Below, one piece after another: positions 44,274 through 48,195 of a stretch of DNA of 48,195 nucleotides. How positions within the stretch are numbered: position 1 is the stretch's first letter; each line of letters begins with the position of its first letter. Position numbers and translations under genes: made by a program. The stretch is from Saprospiraceae bacterium (lineage in GTDB: Bacteria > Bacteroidota > Bacteroidia > Chitinophagales > Saprospiraceae), in contig JAEUUV010000001.1 in NCBI GenBank assembly GCA_016787285.1, positions 1 to 48,195 on the forward strand, given 5' to 3'. The notes beneath the pieces were generated by a model that ran no database searches, was not told where the DNA came from, and was given only the letters and a program-made list of their open reading frames with translations.

Positions 44274-44637
44274 TTCTTGGAATATACCCTGAGATTGCCC
44301 CGTTTGGCTCTGAGTATTCGCCTCCTTCTCAGCCCAGGGGTTTAATTCTCAGCCCAGGGGTTTAATTCTCAGCCCAGGGGTTTACCCCTGGGCAAACGAA
44401 AAATTAACATACCGCCCGGCCCAAGGGTAAACCCCTGGGCTGAGAATTAAACCCTCCGGTTTAAAAGCCTGTTATGGAGCAAGGAGTTATCTAATTGATA
44501 ATCATAAAGATACAGCCACAATTTCCCATATTCAATTTATAAAAATATCTAACAGCACCGAGGCTAAGGTGCAGTATTCGTTTGTGTCAGAATAAATTCG
44601 CTTCTTTCACAACCGTTAACCACTACACCCTGCCACC
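44274..44637. other. Gap upstream of the Y1 transposase
   Basis: About 360 bases. The first part holds the REP-like D repeats (44326-44451). The remainder (44470-44637) is AT-rich, unlike the flanking genes, and shows no gene; it is probably the transposase's own leader. Confidence 0.6.
44326..44451. repeat. REP-like D repeats: three direct copies and one inverse
   Basis: The 20-nt unit TTCTCAGCCCAGGGGTTTAA occurs at 44326-44345 and 44346-44365, and again from 44366 with its last base changed. The third copy leads into a 9-bp hairpin (44372-44380 with 44385-44393, loop TTTA). An inverse copy of the core lies at 44428-44451. The repeats sit about 190 bases upstream of the Y1 transposase gene, and CTGAGAATT recurs just downstream of it. 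Confidence 0.85.
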
Positions 44638-45081
44638 ATGTCTCATTCCAAAGTTCGTATATGGATTCATGCAGTTTTTGGTACCAAATACCGGGAGGCG
44701 CAAATTTTGCCATCCATTGAATCTGAAATTCACCAGATACTTTTCAGGCAATTTGTAGCGTACGACTGTTATGTAGATTGCATAAATGGCATGCCCGATC
44801 ATGTCCATACCCTGTTCTTGCTTAGTCCCAAGAAATCTGTTTCAGATGTGATTGGCTTTGTAAAAGGCGGCAGCTCACACGAAGTCAACCAAAGTCTGAT
44901 GCTTCCCAGCAAATTTGCCTGGCAGTCCGGCTATTCAGCATTCTCCGTAAGTGAATCAAAAGCGGTCAATGTCCGGCGGTATATTGAGCGCCAGAAGATT
45001 CACCATTTGGGAAATAATTTTGCTGAAGAACTCGAATGGCTGGAACGAATGAACGGGATCGTACCGGATACCCACGGATAA
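44638..45081 (+). mobile_element. tnpA: IS200/IS605-type Y1 (HUH) transposase, RAYT-like
   Basis: A 147-residue single-strand transposase of the REP-associated/IS200 type. The HUH pair is in MPDHVHTLFLL, and the catalytic Tyr is in RRYIERQ (YxxxQ) after GYSAFSVSES. All catalytic residues and the full length are present, so it may be active. It nicks and joins single-stranded DNA at hairpins. REP-like hairpins flank it: D repeats at 44326-44451 upstream, and a CACGGAT-AA-ATCCGTG hairpin (45073-45088) followed by CTGAGAATTCCCAGG downstream. No tnpB is present. Surrounding DNA is more AT-rich than the window average, consistent with recent arrival. Confidence 0.9.
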
Positions 45082-45110
45082 ATCCGTGTGCTGAGAATTC
45101 CCAGGGGGGC
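45073..45110. repeat. Hairpin and REP-like motif after the Y1 transposase
   Basis: CACGGAT (45073-45079) and ATCCGTG (45082-45088) form a tight hairpin that includes the transposase stop region, followed by CTGAGAATTCCCAGGGG, which shares CTGAGAATT with the upstream D unit. Likely the right end of the element or its REP site. Confidence 0.6.
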
Positions 45111-45132
45111 AGACGGGCCGATAAAGGAGGCC

Positions 45133-46392
45133 TCACATCCGCACCAACTTACTCCACCCCAACACCTTACCCCTCTCCACCAAACCCACCGAATACGCCC
45201 CCGGCGCCAGCCCGGTCAGCGATACCGTTTGCACGCCCTGCCGGATATTTTCAGAGCGCAGTACCTCCCGCCCGTTCAGGTCGTGAAAAACTACTGTAGC
45301 ATCCCCATCGAACGTCGGGATACGGACGGTACACACGTCATGCTGCACCGGATTGGGGAAAATCGCCCATTCGATCCCGGAACCGGCAGATTGTTCCACC
45401 ACCGGTGTGGCGATTTGCGGCAGCGTATCCACAAAGCAAGTCAGGTGTTCGAGCAAAGCGGTGGCCCGCATCCAGTAGTTATCCAACTGCACGGCGTATT
45501 GGGGCTGGTCATAAATGTTGCCATGGCCACCGCCGGGCACTTTTTTCAGGTATGTCCAGACGCCGGTAGACAAAGCATACGGGTGCAGCACCCCGGTGCC
45601 TTCCAGATAGGCAATATTGGCGGCTACACCCGTCAGAAACGGCACGGTGCCGTCGGCGGTGCCGTGAATGCCGGCCATGGGCGGCTCGCCGTCGCTGATC
45701 CAGCCGCGGCGGTACAGGCCGCCCGACATGTTTATGACGGCTCCGATTTTGGAAGAAAAGGTTTTGTTGGAAGCAGAGCCGGTATTGCCTTCGAATCCGC
45801 CGTTGTTGGCGATGATGGTTTGCATAAACAGCGGGAGGTTATCCGTTTCGTCGAGGTATGTGGCGTGCAGCGCAGCCACTGCGCCTGCGGAATAGCCGCC
45901 CACGTAAATATGCTCCGGATCGGCGCGAAACAGGTTGGCCGTGGCGGCATCCTCGCGGAAGTAGCGCACGGCTGCTTTCATGTCGCCCACGGCTTTTACC
46001 GCCGTGTCCATTATTTTGGTAGAATCCGGGATGCCAAGCGGGAACACAGGAAACAGGCGGTACTGAATGGACGCCGCCACGTAACCGCGTTTGGCCAGCA
46101 GTTCGCACCACTGGGCCATGTCGGACTTGTTGCCGAAAACAAAACTGCCACCGTGCTCCAGCACCACCACCGGTCGGCGTGATGTGGTGTCGCCCTCCGG
46201 TTCATACACGTCCATCGAGAGCGTAATGGGCTGGCCAAGATGGCTGGTAGCAGGTGCGTAGGGTAGGGTAGTCTTCTTCACCGCTGCAAAAACGGGCTGC
46301 TTGTAGCGGATGCCGTCGCAGGCGGGGTTTTGGGAAAAAAGGGCCGCAGTGCAGCCAAGTGTAAGCGTTGCAATCCCAAAGAGTAGTTTCAT
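45133..46392 (-). CDS. Secreted alpha/beta-hydrolase (esterase) with T9SS tail
   Basis: A 419-residue secreted hydrolase. A signal peptide (MKLLFGIATLTLGCTAALFSQ) is followed by an alpha/beta-hydrolase domain (about 45-330). It has HGG (80-82) for the oxyanion hole, nucleophile Ser168 in GGYSAGA, GIHGTADGTVPF with the probable acid Asp, and PGGGHGN with the probable catalytic His. The C-terminal ~75 residues are a T9SS type A sorting domain: AIFPNPVQHDVCTVRI, VVFHDLNGREV, PGAYSVGLVERGKVLGWSKLVRM. It may act on esters of polysaccharide, polyester or small molecules; substrate specificity cannot be read. Upstream lies the palindromic element A3; I see no good -7 box. Confidence 0.88.
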   Translation of the reverse strand: MKLLFGIATLTLGCTAALFSQNPACDGIRYKQPVFAAVKKTTLPYAPATSHLGQPITLSMDVYEPEGDTTSRRPVVVLEHGGSFVFGNKSDMAQWCELLAKRGYVAASIQYRLFPVFPLGIPDSTKIMDTAVKAVGDMKAAVRYFREDAATANLFRADPEHIYVGGYSAGAVAALHATYLDETDNLPLFMQTIIANNGGFEGNTGSASNKTFSSKIGAVINMSGGLYRRGWISDGEPPMAGIHGTADGTVPFLTGVAANIAYLEGTGVLHPYALSTGVWTYLKKVPGGGHGNIYDQPQYAVQLDNYWMRATALLEHLTCFVDTLPQIATPVVEQSAGSGIEWAIFPNPVQHDVCTVRIPTFDGDATVVFHDLNGREVLRSENIRQGVQTVSLTGLAPGAYSVGLVERGKVLGWSKLVRM

Positions 46393-46402
46393 ATACAGCG
46401 CA

Positions 46403-46614
46403 TTTTCGATTGATTCGATTGTTCAGATTGATTCGATTAATTCGAATGAGAAAAAAAATCGGGGCTGGGCTTTCAGGTGCGATATGCCCAACAAATGTAT
46501 GAAACATGTTGTCGCCATTTAACGCAGTATCTGAAAGTCCCGCCCCAATCGAAATAATCGAATCAATCGGCTCAATCGAACCAATCGAATCAATCTGATC
46601 AATCGAACCAATCC
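46403..46614. repeat. Palindromic element A3 with nested hairpin
   Basis: Outer arms (46403-46446 and 46556-46614) are made of the same TCGATTGAT-type units as A1 and A2, reverse-complementary but imperfect. Inside is a nested pair, GGGGCTGGGCTTTCAG against CTGAAAGTCCCGCCCC. The centre (about 46476-46530) is unlike that of A1 and A2. It lies in a tandem gap: the right end abuts the stop of the DUF2911 gene, the left end the start side of the esterase gene. Confidence 0.8.
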
Positions 46615-47472
46615 TTACATCTTCTTCTTCCACTCCGCAATGGACTCTTCGTTCATACGCGGGTAGTCGGAGTTGCCGTCGGCTTTGGCCAGTTCGGTGC
46701 TGCGGTTGGCAGTGGCGATGGCGTCTTTGTACTTGCCGAGTTTAGCCTGAATGTTGGCCTTGAGGCGCAGCACCCAGAATTTTTCGCCGGCCATTTCCAG
46801 GTTTTTGTTCACCCAGTCAAGGGCTTGCTGGGCGTCTTTGCCTTCTTCAAAATAGTAGCGGGCGGCGGAGTAGTAATCGTTGGCTTTGGGTCCGGCCATC
46901 GTGGATTTGATATCGGCCATAACTTTGGAGTCGGTATCCATCTTGATCGGGATCACCACTTTGGTTTTTTCCCACGAGATTTCGAGGTCGGCGACGTCGT
47001 TTCCTAAGTTGCCGATGCCGATGGTGAATGTTTCTACCATGTCGCTCAGCATTTTCACCGGCACATTAAAGCGGGCAGCCACGTCTTCTTCTTTGAACGA
47101 TTTTGCGTCCGGAACACCCCAGAACGTGGTGTTTTTGTAAAAAATGATCGTCCACTCTTTTTCACCGGGAATGGTGTACAGGGCGTACGAGCCTTTGTCG
47201 AGGGCGTTGTAATTCACCTGCACATTGTCGCTGAACGTCACTTTGGTAGCAGCGTTGGCGCCGGTACGCCACATGTCGCCGTAGGGCACGAGGCCTCCGA
47301 AAATTTTGCGGCCTTTGGCGCTGGGGCGGGAGTATTCCACGTCAATTTTAATCAGACCGACTGCCTGGCTGAACGAGCCTACCGGACTGGGTTGCGGGGT
47401 TTTGATTTGTGCGAAGCCGATGCTTGCAGTTGCGAAGAATGCGAGTACGAGAGAACAGTACGATTTCATCAT
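46615..47472 (-). CDS. DUF2911 domain protein
   Basis: A 285-residue exported protein. The start is one of two consecutive ATG codons at 47472/47469, with a signal peptide (MMKSYCSLVLAFFATASIGFAQ). The DUF2911 core is textbook: IDVEYSRPSAKGRKIFGGLVPYGDMWRTGANAATKVTFSDNVQVN, then GSYALYTIPGEKEWTIIFYKNTTFWG. The C-terminal part (about 200-285) is helical with TPR-like pairs ending AEWKKKM. Function is unknown; many DUF2911 proteins carry a helical C-terminus as here. It is a paralogue of the gene at 13596-14714 but retains the canonical RPSxKGR motif that the other has changed. A TACCTTTG box is at 47539-47546. Confidence 0.92.
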   Translation of the reverse strand: MMKSYCSLVLAFFATASIGFAQIKTPQPSPVGSFSQAVGLIKIDVEYSRPSAKGRKIFGGLVPYGDMWRTGANAATKVTFSDNVQVNYNALDKGSYALYTIPGEKEWTIIFYKNTTFWGVPDAKSFKEEDVAARFNVPVKMLSDMVETFTIGIGNLGNDVADLEISWEKTKVVIPIKMDTDSKVMADIKSTMAGPKANDYYSAARYYFEEGKDAQQALDWVNKNLEMAGEKFWVLRLKANIQAKLGKYKDAIATANRSTELAKADGNSDYPRMNEESIAEWKKKM

Positions 47473-47538
47473 GGACAAGTAATAGTTGATAAGGAAAAAT
47501 GTTTGGCGGTTGAACAACCGTTTTTCAAAAAAGGTTGG

Positions 47539-47546
47539 CAAAGGTA
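47539..47546 (-). promoter_or_regulatory. -7 box of the DUF2911 gene
   Basis: Minus strand TACCTTTG, exact match, about 67 bases upstream of the ATG at 47472. Confidence 0.6.
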
Positions 47547-47616
47547 AACACCTCGTGGTACTTTTTGCCGCACGGAGTCGCATTTGAACACTCCCGCCGA
47601 TTTTGGCACGAAGTAC

Positions 47617-47624
47617 TACTTTTG
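47617..47624 (+). promoter_or_regulatory. -7 box of the ElaA-type gene
   Basis: TACTTTTG, exact match, 14 bases before the ATG at 47639; the leader would be under ten bases. Confidence 0.6.
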
Positions 47625-47638
47625 GGCAAAAAATCCGC

Positions 47639-48094
47639 ATGCTTCGATTTTCCTGTCTCCTCTTCGATACCCTCAGCCCTCGCGAACTGTACGAGATCAT
47701 GGCCCTGCGTCAGGAGGTTTTTGTGGTGGAACAAAACTGCCCCTACCTCGATGCCGACGGCAAAGACCTGCAGTCCTGGCACCTGATGGGCCGAAATGCG
47801 GAAGGCGTCTTGTTGGCGTACACACGTCTGCTGCCCGAGGGTGTATCGTATCCGGGATATATTTCCATCGGACGGGTGGTCAGTTCGCCGGCAGCACGCG
47901 GCACCGGCGCCGGGAAACTGATTATGCAACGCAGTATTGATCTGTGCCGGCACTTGTTCGGCCCTTTGCCAATCAAAATCGGAGCACAGTCCTACCTGCT
48001 GAAGTTTTACGAAAGCCTCGGCTTCATCTCCACCGGTGAAGAATATCTGGAAGACGGAATTCCGCACACCAAGATGGTGTTGGGCGACCGGTAA
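47639..48094 (+). CDS. ElaA-type GNAT acetyltransferase
   Basis: A 151-residue GNAT protein. The ATG at 47639 is chosen over one 36 bases upstream because it gives the standard ElaA start (LRFSCLLFDTLSPRELYEIMALRQEVFVVEQNCPYLDADGKD) and fits the promoter box. The FVVEQNCPY motif is the ElaA hallmark; the acetyl-CoA binding region is IGRVVSSPAARGTGAGKLIM and the C-terminal strand is KIGAQSYLLKFYESLGF. The acceptor is not known with confidence for the family. It is divergent from the DUF2911 gene and is followed directly by a tandem CCCAATCA array. Confidence 0.9.
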   Translation: MLRFSCLLFDTLSPRELYEIMALRQEVFVVEQNCPYLDADGKDLQSWHLMGRNAEGVLLAYTRLLPEGVSYPGYISIGRVVSSPAARGTGAGKLIMQRSIDLCRHLFGPLPIKIGAQSYLLKFYESLGFISTGEEYLEDGIPHTKMVLGDR

Positions 48095-48099
48095 ATTTC

Positions 48100-48195
48100 C
48101 CCAATCACCCAATCACCCAATCACCCAATCACCCAATCACCCAATCACCCAATCACCCAATCACCCAATCACCCAATCACCCAATCACCCAATCA
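48100..48195. repeat. Tandem array of 12 CCCAATCA units (element E, cut by window end)
   Basis: Twelve exact copies of the 8-nt unit CCCAATCA beginning five bases after the ElaA stop and running to the last base of the window. By analogy with elements A and C this may be one arm of a palindrome whose other arm lies outside. Confidence 0.9.

Noticed and set aside
46483-46522. Tiny plus-strand reading frame (MPNKCMKHVVAI) in the centre of element A3
   Set aside because: Only 12 codons, no promoter or conservation visible, inside a palindromic element; more likely chance.
1-48195. tRNA or rRNA genes
   Set aside because: No cloverleaf-like TTCGAAT-type T-arm with matching acceptor ends and no rRNA-like sequence was seen. 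TTCGATT strings belong to A-type repeats.

Overview
The window looks like a chromosomal segment of a Bacteroidota bacterium with moderately high GC, probably from the Saprospiraceae/Chitinophagales side of the phylum. The phylum assignment rests on several things. There is a PorP/SprF protein of the type IX secretion system (T9SS) and four secreted proteins ending in T9SS type A sorting domains. Bacteroidota-restricted families are present (DUF4271 next to hemD, DUF2911, OmpH-OmpH-murI). Many genes are preceded by the Bacteroidota -7 box TAnnTTTG instead of a Shine-Dalgarno site. The narrower family placement is inference. No rRNA, tRNA, CRISPR array or prophage was recognised.

Layout. 1-5.4 kb: a T9SS cargo gene and the remnant of another, purA, a DUF4271 membrane protein and a uroporphyrinogen-III synthase. 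5.4-9.5 kb: a membrane-anchored AAA-like ATPase, a SPOR-OmpA protein and a metallo-beta-lactamase/double-rhodanese sulfur protein. 9.8-13.5 kb: an accessory block with an antitoxin-like gene, a PIN toxin and a 965-residue LRR-Roc-COR-TIR protein, closely spaced and co-directional. This is the best candidate for an uncharacterised immune-type system. 13.6-26.4 kb: a long co-directional cell-envelope run (DUF2911, OmpA, small membrane protein, a HYR-repeat protein, a coiled-coil protein sharing an unnamed module with it, and a 14-repeat propeller with a T9SS tail). 26.5-36 kb: TonB receptor, PorP/SprF, murI with two OmpH/Skp chaperones, histidine ammonia-lyase, an ATE-like transferase and a STAS protein. 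36.3-48.2 kb: ClpC, a T9SS protein, a GNAT-aminotransferase fusion divergent from a MocR-type regulator, a Y1 transposase with REP-like hairpins, a secreted esterase, a second DUF2911 protein and an ElaA-type acetyltransferase.

The most striking non-coding feature is a set of intergenic palindromes, several built from 7-9 bp microrepeats, lying between genes and often running exactly from one stop codon to the next. At least three sequence families recur. Two copies share a conserved 32-nt loop in opposite orientations, and another family shows compensatory changes in a small hairpin. They may act as bidirectional transcript ends, be REP-like mobile elements, or both. The envelope genes fit a secretion-oriented, particle-associated lifestyle: T9SS export, peptidoglycan anchoring through OmpA domains, TonB uptake and OMP chaperones.
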